This document shows, in pieces, positions 38,840 to 46,371 of a stretch of DNA of 64,000 nucleotides (the stretch's first letter is position 1; the number at the start of each line of letters is the position of its first letter). The DNA is taken from contig JADKBS010000007.1 of assembly GCA_016714985.1 (NCBI GenBank), positions 124,001-188,000 on the forward strand, given 5' to 3'. The stretch comes from Saprospiraceae bacterium (GTDB lineage: Bacteria > Bacteroidota > Bacteroidia > Chitinophagales > Saprospiraceae). The translations under genes and the position numbers were made by a program. The notes below the pieces were generated by a model. The model was not told the origin of the DNA. It saw only the letters and a program-made list of their open reading frames with translations, and ran no database searches.

Positions 38840-38945
38840 AGGAAGCTGTGGGAGAAGACAGAAAGATGCTTTTTTTCCGTCTTCTCCCATATTTTGGGAC
38901 GTTTTGGGGGAAAATTTTTAATTCCCCCCTGCTATTTTATAAGCT
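38840..38945. repeat. Two-hairpin dispersed element, copy 3 (inverted)
   Basis: GGGAGAAGAC/GTCTTCTCCC (38850-38859, 38879-38888) and GGGGGAA/TTCCCCC (38906-38928) in reverse orientation relative to copies 1 and 2. The linker reads CCAAAATATGGGAG on the minus strand. It lies between gpx and the convergent lpd gene. Confidence 0.6.
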
Positions 38946-38959
38946 ATTTTCTGCGGCGG

Positions 38960-40357
38960 TCAAAGGTGAATAACCTCACCGTATGCCGCAGCCGCAGCTT
39001 CCATGACTGCCTCGCTCATGGTCGGGTGCGGGTGTACTGCCTTGACGATTTCAAGTCCAGTAGTCTCCAATTTTCGTGCAACGACCACTTCGGCTATCAT
39101 TTCGGTGACGTTGGCGCCAATCATGTGGGCACCCAAGAATTCGCCGTACTTAGCATCGAAAATGAGTTTTACGAAACCGCTGGCCGAACCACTTGCTTTT
39201 GCTTTACCAGATGCCGTGAAGGGGAATTTGCCCACCTTAATCTCATAGCCCGCATCCTTGGCTGCTTGCTCCGTATAGCCAACTGAGGCAATTTCGGGCC
39301 AGCAATAGGTGCAGGATGGAATATTGTTGTAGTCCAACGGCTGCGGGTGGTGACCAGCAATGGCTTCCACGCAAATAATACCCTCTGCACTGGCAACATG
39401 CGCCAGTGCTGGCCCAGGCACGATGTCACCAATGGCGTAAATGCCAGGCACGTTGGTTCGGTAGAACTCATCCACTTTCACCACGCCACGGTCGGTAGTG
39501 ATGCCAAGTGCCTCCAAGCCGAGGTTCTCCGTATTGGGCGTCACACCGGCTGCAGAGAGTACCACATCGCATTCGATGATGTTTTCAGCCCCAGTTTTGC
39601 GGTCTTTGGTTTTGACCTTACAGGTTTTTCCATTTGTATCAACCGACTCAACCGAGGTGTTTGCCAGCACGTTGATTCCTTCTTTTTTGAAAATCTTAGT
39701 CAGTTCTTTAGATACTTCTGGGTCTTCCCTTGGCACAAGGCCCTGTTCCAGGAATTCAACGACCGTCACCTCTGTACCAATGGTATTGTAGAAATAGGCA
39801 AACTCTACCCCAATTGCGCCGGCACCCACCACGACCAAGCGCTTAGGCTGCTTTTCCAACGACATTGCCTTTCGGTATTCAATGACCTTTGTGCCATCAA
39901 TGGGCAGGTTTGGCAGTGCCTTGGCCCTTGCACCAGTTGCCAAAACGATATGGTTAGCAGAATATTCGCTTTTTTTGCCATCAGCGGCAGTGACCTCTAC
40001 CATCTTGCCTCGCAGCAGCTTTGCGTTCCCATCTATCACGGTTATTTTGTTCTTGCGCAAAAGGAACTGGATTCCTTTGCTCATCCCGTCGGCCACGCCA
40101 CGGCTTCTTTTCACGATATTTTCAAAATCTGGCTTGGCTTTGTCAACCGTGATGCCATAGTCGGCGGCATGTTTAATGTATTCAAACACTTGGGCGCTTT
40201 TCAAAAGTGCTTTGGTTGGTATGCAACCCCAGTTGAGGCAGATGCCCCCCAGTGATTCCCGCTCAACCACAGCCACGTTCATTCCCAACTGTGCAGCACG
40301 TATGGCAGCTACATAGCCCCCGGGGCCACTTCCGATAACGATAAGGTCAAAATTCAT
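38960..40357 (-). CDS. lpd: Dihydrolipoyl dehydrogenase (E3)
   Basis: 465 aa from MNFDLIVIGSGPGG. It reoxidises dihydrolipoamide of 2-oxoacid dehydrogenase complexes with FAD and NAD+. FAD-binding GSGPGGYVAAIRAAQLG, redox disulfide GGICLNWGCIPTK, NAD-binding VVGAGAIGVEFA, second FAD motif YAIGDIVPGPALAHVA, and the catalytic His-Glu region HPHPTMSE are all intact. The in-frame ATG 48 bases upstream is less likely because MNFDLIVIG is the family start. It may serve the E1 whose beta subunit is at 3693-4679. Confidence 0.95.
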   Translation of the reverse strand: MNFDLIVIGSGPGGYVAAIRAAQLGMNVAVVERESLGGICLNWGCIPTKALLKSAQVFEYIKHAADYGITVDKAKPDFENIVKRSRGVADGMSKGIQFLLRKNKITVIDGNAKLLRGKMVEVTAADGKKSEYSANHIVLATGARAKALPNLPIDGTKVIEYRKAMSLEKQPKRLVVVGAGAIGVEFAYFYNTIGTEVTVVEFLEQGLVPREDPEVSKELTKIFKKEGINVLANTSVESVDTNGKTCKVKTKDRKTGAENIIECDVVLSAAGVTPNTENLGLEALGITTDRGVVKVDEFYRTNVPGIYAIGDIVPGPALAHVASAEGIICVEAIAGHHPQPLDYNNIPSCTYCWPEIASVGYTEQAAKDAGYEIKVGKFPFTASGKAKASGSASGFVKLIFDAKYGEFLGAHMIGANVTEMIAEVVVARKLETTGLEIVKAVHPHPTMSEAVMEAAAAAYGEVIHL

Positions 40358-40487
40358 TGCTGATTTGTTTTTGATGAAGACTTCTTGCAGTGAGTCATTG
40401 GCCATTTAGTCATTGACTATGATGGTAATTAATGGCCTAAGCTGTGGCCAAAACCGGAACAAGCTCAACGGCTCCTAAAAAGCGGCG

Positions 40488-40495
40488 CAAAGATA
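40488..40495 (-). promoter_or_regulatory. -7 element of lpd
   Basis: Minus strand TATCTTTG followed by CGCCGCTTTT, identical downstream to the mdh promoter. The -33 box is weak. Confidence 0.45.
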
Positions 40496-40552
40496 GCTGC
40501 CTTGTGGGAAAGAAATGTCTGTCCTTTTGGTTTTATACTTGGGTTTTGGACA

Positions 40553-40586
40553 AAAAAAAGTCCTGCTACATCGTTTTGTAGCAGGA
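40553..40586 (-). terminator. Rho-independent terminator, minus strand
   Basis: On the minus strand a perfect 10-bp stem (TCCTGCTACA with TGTAGCAGGA, 6-base loop) is followed by CTTTTTTTT. It ends a transcript coming from higher coordinates. Confidence 0.8.
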
Positions 40587-40840
40587 GCCTATCTAACTTA
40601 CTGATACTATAGACAAAAGGATTTAAAAACTTCTCATAAAGGTACGAACGAATATCATTTCTTGCAATACATAAATTGCATACGGTCGTACCCATTTACG
40701 GAACGGTAGCTAAACTTGAGGCAACGCCCAAACAACCTCCGTTCACAGACTCTCCCCTCTGTTACGGAACCCAAACCATTAATGTTTCACGGAAGTAAAA
40801 ACCGAGATGTAGTATTTCTCATAGAAAAGGATGACGAAGA
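40553..40840 (-). ncRNA. Candidate structured noncoding RNA, possibly 6S-like
   Basis: No protein gene lies between the PorP-like gene (ends at 41064) and the strong minus-strand terminator. On that strand there are ordered hairpins. TCCGT..ACAGA with TCTGT..ACGGA lies at about 40738-40767. A GGTACGA/TCGTACC stem (40641-40692) encloses TGCAAT/ATTGCA. The terminator hairpin comes last. A TATCTTCG box near 40836-40843 (one mismatch to TAnnTTTG) could be its promoter. Size and layout would suit the 6S/6S-Flavo class, but I cannot confirm the family from sequence alone. Confidence 0.4.
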
Positions 40841-40881
40841 TACGCCAACAACTATTTACGACCGAAAATCGGACGAATAAT

Positions 40882-41037
40882 TTATCCACGCCCCAATGTT
40901 GGCAATCAATTAAAGGGATTAAAAATGTGACTGATTATCAATTATTTACGTCAATGCCTATCTACTCATTCAAGAATTTTGTAATGGAGAATGGATTGAT
41001 AGTCAATCAAAAGGTATGTGGAAAACTATGTGGAAAA
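40882..41037. other. DnaA-box-like sites and tandem 12-mers
   Basis: TTATCCACG at 40882-40890 (one mismatch to TTATCCACA) and two TGTGGAAAA words at 41017-41025 and 41029-41037 inside a repeated TATGTGGAAAAC 12-mer, with AT-rich sequence between. It may be chance, a regulatory site or part of an origin; no dnaA or other origin gene is near. Confidence 0.3.
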
Positions 41038-41063
41038 AAACTTAAAATAAAGATTGGCTGCTG

Positions 41064-42113
41064 CTAAAATTTTGGGCAAAGAATCAAATCATCTTCGTAG
41101 TCGCCCAAATATGCCACTGACATTTCAAAAGTTCCCCGTTTGAAGCCAGCGGTCTTGCCAAGGAAAATATCATAGCTGGTGCCTATGAGTACGTTATTGA
41201 TTTCAATACCCACTAAAGCGACCACAGCATCCAAGCGGTAGCTGTTGTCGAAGTCACGCACAGGCCGGAGATAGGAACCGAGGTGCAGGGAAACAGTCCT
41301 ATAATCGCTGAGGCCCATGCGGAAATTTCCACCAACGTCCAACTTCATGTGGTTGTCTTGCTTATCGAAAATGGCCCTGGGCAAGAAGTTGATTTTATCC
41401 GCTATTGGTACTTGGGCGCTTAATTGGGCCGAGTACCTTGGAGCCAATTTGCTATTAGGAACAGTAGCATCCTTGTCGGCACGATGGTAGAAGCTGACGG
41501 TTGGTTTATGGAAATGATGAATAGCACCACCTGCAAACAGCCTTATTTTCGAAGCTTTGGGAGAAAAAACATAGTTCAGGCCGACCGAATAATCGCCAAA
41601 AGAAAAATTGTTTTCTGGCAGCCGCTCCCCGGTTGGATCAGAATAGCCGGTGGTTCCGTTGAATTGATCCTCAAAAGTCACATTGCCGAAATTGACGTTC
41701 CGTTGTACAACCCCTGCCTGAAAGCCCAAAGAAAGGAATTGTGTGTTGTTGATGTCCAAGGCTTTATGATAGGCTCCCGATACCGCTATCCTTGTCGAAC
41801 TGAAATTGATGGCCCCTGCCTTGTCCTGCATGAACATCACACCAACCGCTGCATGGTCATGGTACCTTGACCGCTCTTTGCCCATCCGCCAGCGCAGGTC
41901 GAGGGCACTCGCAAAAGTTTGGTAAGGATCCTCCAAAGCCTTGCGCCATTGGTCACGGTAAATGCTCGAAACCCGGAATTTACCTTCAAAAGCACCCGTC
42001 AAGGCAGGGTTGGAGGTTAGCGGAGCCGAGTAGAACTGGCTGAACAATTGGTCTTGGGCTTGCAAATCAAGAAGGAACAGGAAGCACAGAAAGGGATAAA
42101 AATACTTGCGCAT
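41064..42113 (-). CDS. PorP/SprF-family outer-membrane protein
   Basis: About 349 aa from MRKYFYPFLCFLFLLDLQAQ (signal peptide). The N-terminus after cleavage, DQLFSQFYSAPLTSNPALTG, is the diagnostic start of PorP/SprF proteins, and the remainder is a beta-barrel with IRLFAGGAIHHFHKP and YRLDAVVALVGIEINNVLIG strands. These proteins support type IX secretion of individual cargo proteins, often large SprB-like adhesins; no adhesin is adjacent here. A TACATTTG -7 box at 42150-42157 excludes the earlier in-frame ATGs; ATG 42119 is an equally possible start. Confidence 0.85.
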   Translation of the reverse strand: MRKYFYPFLCFLFLLDLQAQDQLFSQFYSAPLTSNPALTGAFEGKFRVSSIYRDQWRKALEDPYQTFASALDLRWRMGKERSRYHDHAAVGVMFMQDKAGAINFSSTRIAVSGAYHKALDINNTQFLSLGFQAGVVQRNVNFGNVTFEDQFNGTTGYSDPTGERLPENNFSFGDYSVGLNYVFSPKASKIRLFAGGAIHHFHKPTVSFYHRADKDATVPNSKLAPRYSAQLSAQVPIADKINFLPRAIFDKQDNHMKLDVGGNFRMGLSDYRTVSLHLGSYLRPVRDFDNSYRLDAVVALVGIEINNVLIGTSYDIFLGKTAGFKRGTFEMSVAYLGDYEDDLILCPKF

Positions 42114-42149
42114 GGACATGGATATCAATGTTTTGGAATGAAACAACGG

Positions 42150-42157
42150 CAAATGTA
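42150..42157 (-). promoter_or_regulatory. -7 element of the PorP-like gene
   Basis: Minus strand TACATTTG, 37 bases before ATG 42113. The -33 partner is not clear. Confidence 0.35.
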
Positions 42158-42281
42158 AGCTGTTTTTCATAGAGTAACCGAACGGCAAGAGCTTGGCCGA
42201 TATTTTCACATCTGGCTTTTTTTAGTTTGTTTTCAATGAAAATTGCCAGATTTGCCTTCCAAATCCAATCCTTCAACTACT

Positions 42282-43127
42282 ATGGACTTCGCCTTATGCC
42301 ATTTAAGTGTAGTGCCGCTCCGAAGCAGCCCGTCCGACAAGAGCGAGCAAGTCAGCCAATTGCTGTTCGGCGAAATTGTCGAATTGCTCGAATGGAAAGG
42401 TAAGACTTGGGTGAAGGTCCGTTGCACCTGGGACAATTGCATTGCTTGGGCACAGGCCCGGCAAATAAAGCCGCTGACCAGCTCGGAACACAAGCTTTTT
42501 ACTGAAAAATTCGCCTATTGCCTCGACCTCTTCCAGCCACTGATGTCCAATGATTTTGTGATGCCAATCCCCATAGGTGCCAGACTTCCTGATTTTGATG
42601 GCATGAGGTTCAATTTCGATGGCAAGACCTATAATTACGCTGGTCAAGCCGTTTTCCCCGAAAACCTCGAAGCAACACCTGAGCGGGTCATAAAGATTGC
42701 CAAACGCTATCTGTTGGCCCCGTTTCAATGGGGCGGCCGCTCGCCTTTCGGCATTGATGCTGGTGGTTTCACTCAAATGGTCTTCAAATTGGTTGGAATT
42801 TCCTTGCATCGGACTCCAGATACGCAAGTTCATCAGGGCGAATTGGTGGATTTCATTGAACAGGCCATGCCAGGCGACCTTGCTTATTTCGAAAACACAG
42901 CAGGGGCTATCACCCACACAGGTATCCTGCTTCCAGATGGCAAGGTAATCCATACTGCGGAGCAGGTGCGCATTGACAAGATTGACCACTTCGGTATTTT
43001 CGACGAAGAAACATCCCGCTACACCTATCGGCTGCGGGTTGCCAAAAGGTTGCTCAAACAGAAACCCTCCCCCGTTGCTGAGCAAAAAGAAACAAGGAAA
43101 GAATTGCCGCAGGCGGCTTTGTTTTAA
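42282..43127 (+). CDS. NlpC/P60-family protein lacking the catalytic cysteine
   Basis: 281 aa from MDFALCHLSVVPLRSSPSDK. Two SH3-like segments (residues about 5-65 and 75-125) precede an NlpC/P60 domain (about 130-265). It keeps the family pattern (FQWGGRSPFGID.GGFTQMVFK, AMPGDLAYFENTAGAITHTG with the His, VIHTAEQVRIDKID). The nucleophile motif normally reads GIDCSGF but is GIDAGGF here: Cys is Ala160 (codon GCT 42759-42761) and Ser is Gly. There is no signal peptide, as in the usual Bacteroidota gamma-D-glutamyl-L-diamino-acid endopeptidases of this type. It may bind peptidoglycan peptides without cutting. Confidence 0.85.
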   Translation: MDFALCHLSVVPLRSSPSDKSEQVSQLLFGEIVELLEWKGKTWVKVRCTWDNCIAWAQARQIKPLTSSEHKLFTEKFAYCLDLFQPLMSNDFVMPIPIGARLPDFDGMRFNFDGKTYNYAGQAVFPENLEATPERVIKIAKRYLLAPFQWGGRSPFGIDAGGFTQMVFKLVGISLHRTPDTQVHQGELVDFIEQAMPGDLAYFENTAGAITHTGILLPDGKVIHTAEQVRIDKIDHFGIFDEETSRYTYRLRVAKRLLKQKPSPVAEQKETRKELPQAALF

Positions 43128-43209
43128 AGTTGGGAAATTGGTTGAATTGGGAAATTAAAGGATTGCGAAATCTCCCAATTTCCCAATTTCTTAATTTCCC
43201 AAATTTGCC

Positions 43210-44613
43210 CTACGGGTTCGCCATCACCCCCAGCTTTCGTTCGTTTTCCCAATAGCCCCTTGTGAAGTCCGGGAAGCGCACGGGTACACTGCCCAATTGC
43301 ACCGAGAGTTCTGAAACGGGCGTCACCACCGACCAAGCGGCAGCGTCATACACGTCCATGTCCAATGCCTCTCCTCTGTTCAGACAGTCAATCATGCGCC
43401 AAAGCATGACGAAATCCATGCCACCATGGCCACCATTCTTTTCAGCCAATGGCTCCAGTTTTTTCCAAAGCGGGTGTGCGAAACGCTCCCGGTATTCCTT
43501 GTATTCATCTGCCTTCAAAAAGCCGTGCCCCTTCCCATTGACCGACATCTGGCTGGGATAGCCCTTGTGGAACGCTTTTGTTCCAGCCAAAGAATTGATG
43601 CGGCTATAAGGTCGGCCCGTGGTCACGTCGTGTTGCAAGAGGATGGTGCGTCCCATCGCTGTTTTGATGAGGGTATTGCTCATGTCGCCATGCTTGAAGC
43701 CCTTGCGGTTGTAGAACTCATTGTCGGTTTCGACGGTCTGGGCGTATTCATCGAGCCCAGCTTGAATACTGCTCATGCTCACGAGGTAGTCGAAGCGGTC
43801 GCCCCGGTCAATGTCCATGTACTGGGCAATCGGGCCGAGGCCGTGCGTCGGGTATAGGTTGCCATCACGGGCCTCGTTGTGGCGGATTCGCCACATATTA
43901 TAATAGTAGGTTTTTGAGAACAACAGCTCCCGTAAGTCGTGGATATAGGCGCATTCCCCATAGGTCAGCTTGCCAAAGACACCGTTCTGCGCCATATTGA
44001 GCAGCCAAAGCTCCTCATCGCCGTAGCAGACGTTTTCCAAAATCATGCAATTGCGCTGGGTCTGCTCGGCAGTGTTGACCAATTGCCAGCACTCATCAAT
44101 TGTAAGAGCACAGGGCACCTCAATGGCCACATGTTTGCCCTGTTGCATCGCAAAAACAGCCTGCGGCACATGGTCCTCCCATGGTGTAGCAATGGTGACG
44201 AGGTCTATATCATCCCGTTTGCAAAGTTCTTTCCAAGCATCGAGTTTGCCACTGTAAACCGCTGGTTTTTGGCCCCCGTTTTCCTTTAGCATTTGGAGGC
44301 TTTTCTGCGCTATTTCATCCCGCACATCGCAGATTGCAGTGATTTTGCACTTATCGGTGCCAACTGCGTTCAGTAGGCGAACGTGCTCCTCGCCCCGGTT
44401 GCCGAGGCCGATAACGGCCACTCGCACCTGTTTGATGGGCGCTACCTTTAAGCCAAAGATGGGTTTGCCAAAAGCGGGCATCATTTGCGAAGCAGCATCG
44501 GCCAATTCAAAGGCATCGGCCTTGGCGTAGTTGCGAGTAGTGGGCAGGCCAACAAGGGTGGCCAATGCGGCGGCGTTTTTGAGGAAATTGCGACGTTGGT
44601 TGGTGTTTGACAT
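43210..44613 (-). CDS. Gfo/Idh/MocA oxidoreductase, GH109-type, Tat-exported
   Basis: 467 aa. The N-terminus has a twin-Arg-like signal (NQRRNFLKNAAALATLVGL). A Rossmann fold starts at VRVAVIGLGNRGEEHVRLL, with CDVRDEIAQKS and the lysine-like region GKHVAIEVPCALTIDE. The C-terminal part has YPTHGLGPIAQYMDIDRGDR, diagnostic for GH109 proteins, which cleave alpha-N-acetylgalactosamine by an NAD-assisted mechanism. Exact substrate is not certain. The gap to the NlpC/P60 gene (43128-43209) contains mirrored AATTTCCCAATT words. Confidence 0.87.
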   Translation of the reverse strand: MSNTNQRRNFLKNAAALATLVGLPTTRNYAKADAFELADAASQMMPAFGKPIFGLKVAPIKQVRVAVIGLGNRGEEHVRLLNAVGTDKCKITAICDVRDEIAQKSLQMLKENGGQKPAVYSGKLDAWKELCKRDDIDLVTIATPWEDHVPQAVFAMQQGKHVAIEVPCALTIDECWQLVNTAEQTQRNCMILENVCYGDEELWLLNMAQNGVFGKLTYGECAYIHDLRELLFSKTYYYNMWRIRHNEARDGNLYPTHGLGPIAQYMDIDRGDRFDYLVSMSSIQAGLDEYAQTVETDNEFYNRKGFKHGDMSNTLIKTAMGRTILLQHDVTTGRPYSRINSLAGTKAFHKGYPSQMSVNGKGHGFLKADEYKEYRERFAHPLWKKLEPLAEKNGGHGGMDFVMLWRMIDCLNRGEALDMDVYDAAAWSVVTPVSELSVQLGSVPVRFPDFTRGYWENERKLGVMANP

Positions 44614-44814
44614 GTTTAATTGACTTAAGACATTAGAGTTTAGACTTTAGACATCAGATTCAGGCAAGTGACATTAGACCTTTAACATCCCATGTCTCCA
44701 TCTAAAGTCTATTCTCTAAAGTCTATTTTCTTTTGCAGCACCTCGCAAATGTAACAATCCGAATATTTTCCACTCACAGTTTTCATTGTATAAGTATAAG
44801 CTGACTGACCGTAT

Positions 44815-44822
44815 TACTTTTG
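44815..44822 (+). promoter_or_regulatory. -7 element immediately before the THUMP methyltransferase gene
   Basis: TACTTTTG (TAnnTTTG) ends 5 bases before ATG 44827, so the transcript may begin at or next to the start codon. Upstream, 44640-44735 holds repeated TAGACTTTAGA/TCTAAAGTCTA words. Confidence 0.4.
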
Positions 44823-44826
44823 CGGC

Positions 44827-46011
44827 ATGAACAAGCCAACTTTTGAAATCGTCGCAAAGACCCAATTTGGATTGGAAGAAGTTCTTGCCGCTGAGTTGAA
44901 GGCATTCGGCGCAACCGATGTGGAACTGCTCACCCGTGCCGTGCGCTACCGTGGCGACCATGCCCTACTCTACCGTTCCAACCTTTGCCTACGCACTGCC
45001 TTAAAGGTACTCGTCCCTTTTGAATCATTTTATGCCCATCACGAAGTACAGCTTTACAAGCGGGTGCGGGATATTGACTGGTCACGCTTCCTGTCGCCAA
45101 AGCACACGCTGGCCATTGATGCTACCACGCACAGCGAAATTTTTACCCACTCGCATTATGTTGCGCTGAAAACCAAAGACGCCATCGTTGACCAGTTCCG
45201 TGACCGTTACGGAGTGAGGCCCTCGGTGGACGTGGAAACCCCCGATGTGCGCCTCAATGTCCATATCCATGACAAGACCGTGACCCTCTCGCTCGACAGC
45301 AGCGGCAATACCCTCGACCGCCGCAGCTATCGGCTTGCCCGCACCGAGGCCCCCATGAACGAGGTCTTGGCAGCCGGCATCATCAAACTCACTGGTTGGG
45401 ATGGCGAGCAGACGCTGATAGACCCGATGTGCGGCTCTGGGACCATTGGCATAGAAGCGGCCATGATGGCTGCGAACATCGCTCCGGGCAAGCGCCGAGA
45501 CTTTGGCTTCGAGAAATGGCCCGATTTCGATGGGGAACTTTGGCAGAAAATCAAGGACGAGGCGCAACAAGCCGAGACGCGTTTTGCTGGAAAAATCATC
45601 TGTAGTGACCTTGACCCAAAGGCGGTTGAGATTTCGGAACAAAACGCCAAAAGGGCTGGAGTGAGCCGTTTCATGCAGTTCCGACAAGGCGATTTCTTCG
45701 AATCGGAAGCCACTACAGAAACAGGTACCTTGATACTGAACCCACCCTACGGCGAGCGCCTGCAACCTGAAAACGATGACGACATAGTGCCCTATTACAA
45801 GGAAATTGGTAACCAACTGAAACGCCACTATGCCGGGCACAAGGCATGGATTATCAGTGCAAATATGGAGGCATTGAAGCATGTTGGCCTTCGGCCAACA
45901 AGGAAGGTGAAACTATACAATGGGTCGCTGGAGTGCCGATTGCAGCAGTATGAGTTGTTTGAGGGGAAGAAGTGGGAGAAAAAAGAGAATGAACCAAACG
46001 AGACAGCTTAA
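44827..46011 (+). CDS. THUMP-domain rRNA/tRNA guanine-N2 methyltransferase (RlmL N-terminal type)
   Basis: 394 aa. N-terminal ferredoxin-like plus THUMP domain (residues about 1-155; LEEVLAAELKAFGATDVELL, LSLDSSGNTLDRRSYR), then a class I SAM methyltransferase. That domain has DPMCGSGTIGIEAAMMA (SAM motif I), SDLDPKAVEISEQNAKRAGV (motif II) and NPPYGERL (motif IV, catalytic Asn-Pro-Pro-Tyr). The family includes RlmL, which makes m2G2445 in 23S rRNA. The stop overlaps the convergent 46008 gene. Confidence 0.88.
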   Translation: MNKPTFEIVAKTQFGLEEVLAAELKAFGATDVELLTRAVRYRGDHALLYRSNLCLRTALKVLVPFESFYAHHEVQLYKRVRDIDWSRFLSPKHTLAIDATTHSEIFTHSHYVALKTKDAIVDQFRDRYGVRPSVDVETPDVRLNVHIHDKTVTLSLDSSGNTLDRRSYRLARTEAPMNEVLAAGIIKLTGWDGEQTLIDPMCGSGTIGIEAAMMAANIAPGKRRDFGFEKWPDFDGELWQKIKDEAQQAETRFAGKIICSDLDPKAVEISEQNAKRAGVSRFMQFRQGDFFESEATTETGTLILNPPYGERLQPENDDDIVPYYKEIGNQLKRHYAGHKAWIISANMEALKHVGLRPTRKVKLYNGSLECRLQQYELFEGKKWEKKENEPNETA

Positions 46012-46361
46012 TCCTCTTTAAAAAATGACTGCGTCACTTCTATTGCCCCTACAATTTGCGCATTGAACTCCTCCAATTCTTCGGCAGGTACCCAAAGCTC
46101 ATTGTGTATGGCGCCGCCCACGTTCTGTACCTCGAATTTTGAAAGGTATTCCGAATTGACCTCAAACTTGGTAACAAAACCAGCCCCATAGGCAGGCACA
46201 TTCCAATCACGAGCGATTTGAATGGCGTATTCCTCATTCATTACAGGATAAAAAATGGGCTGCTCCTGCAGTCGGGGAGGAAATAGTTTCCAGCCGGATT
46301 GCTCAATCAATTCCAGCTCTTTTAATCCAACAGGTCGGTATAATGTGGTCGTCATGTACAT
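46008..46361 (-). CDS. Small conserved protein, ADP-ribosylation/crystallin J1-like annotation family
   Basis: 117 aa, soluble, no signal. TTLYRPVGLKELELIEQSGW and PPRLQEQPIFYPVMNEEYA match a short conserved bacterial family commonly labelled 'ADP-ribosylation/crystallin J1'; that label carries little functional meaning. It shares the last 3-4 bases with the THUMP methyltransferase stop on the other strand. Confidence 0.65.
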   Translation of the reverse strand: MYMTTTLYRPVGLKELELIEQSGWKLFPPRLQEQPIFYPVMNEEYAIQIARDWNVPAYGAGFVTKFEVNSEYLSKFEVQNVGGAIHNELWVPAEELEEFNAQIVGAIEVTQSFFKED

Positions 46362-46371
46362 AGTTGTGGAT

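Noticed and set aside
40831..41067. 78-codon plus-strand reading frame
   Set aside because: It has no recognisable domain, low-complexity composition and overlaps the candidate RNA region and DnaA-like words; likely spurious.
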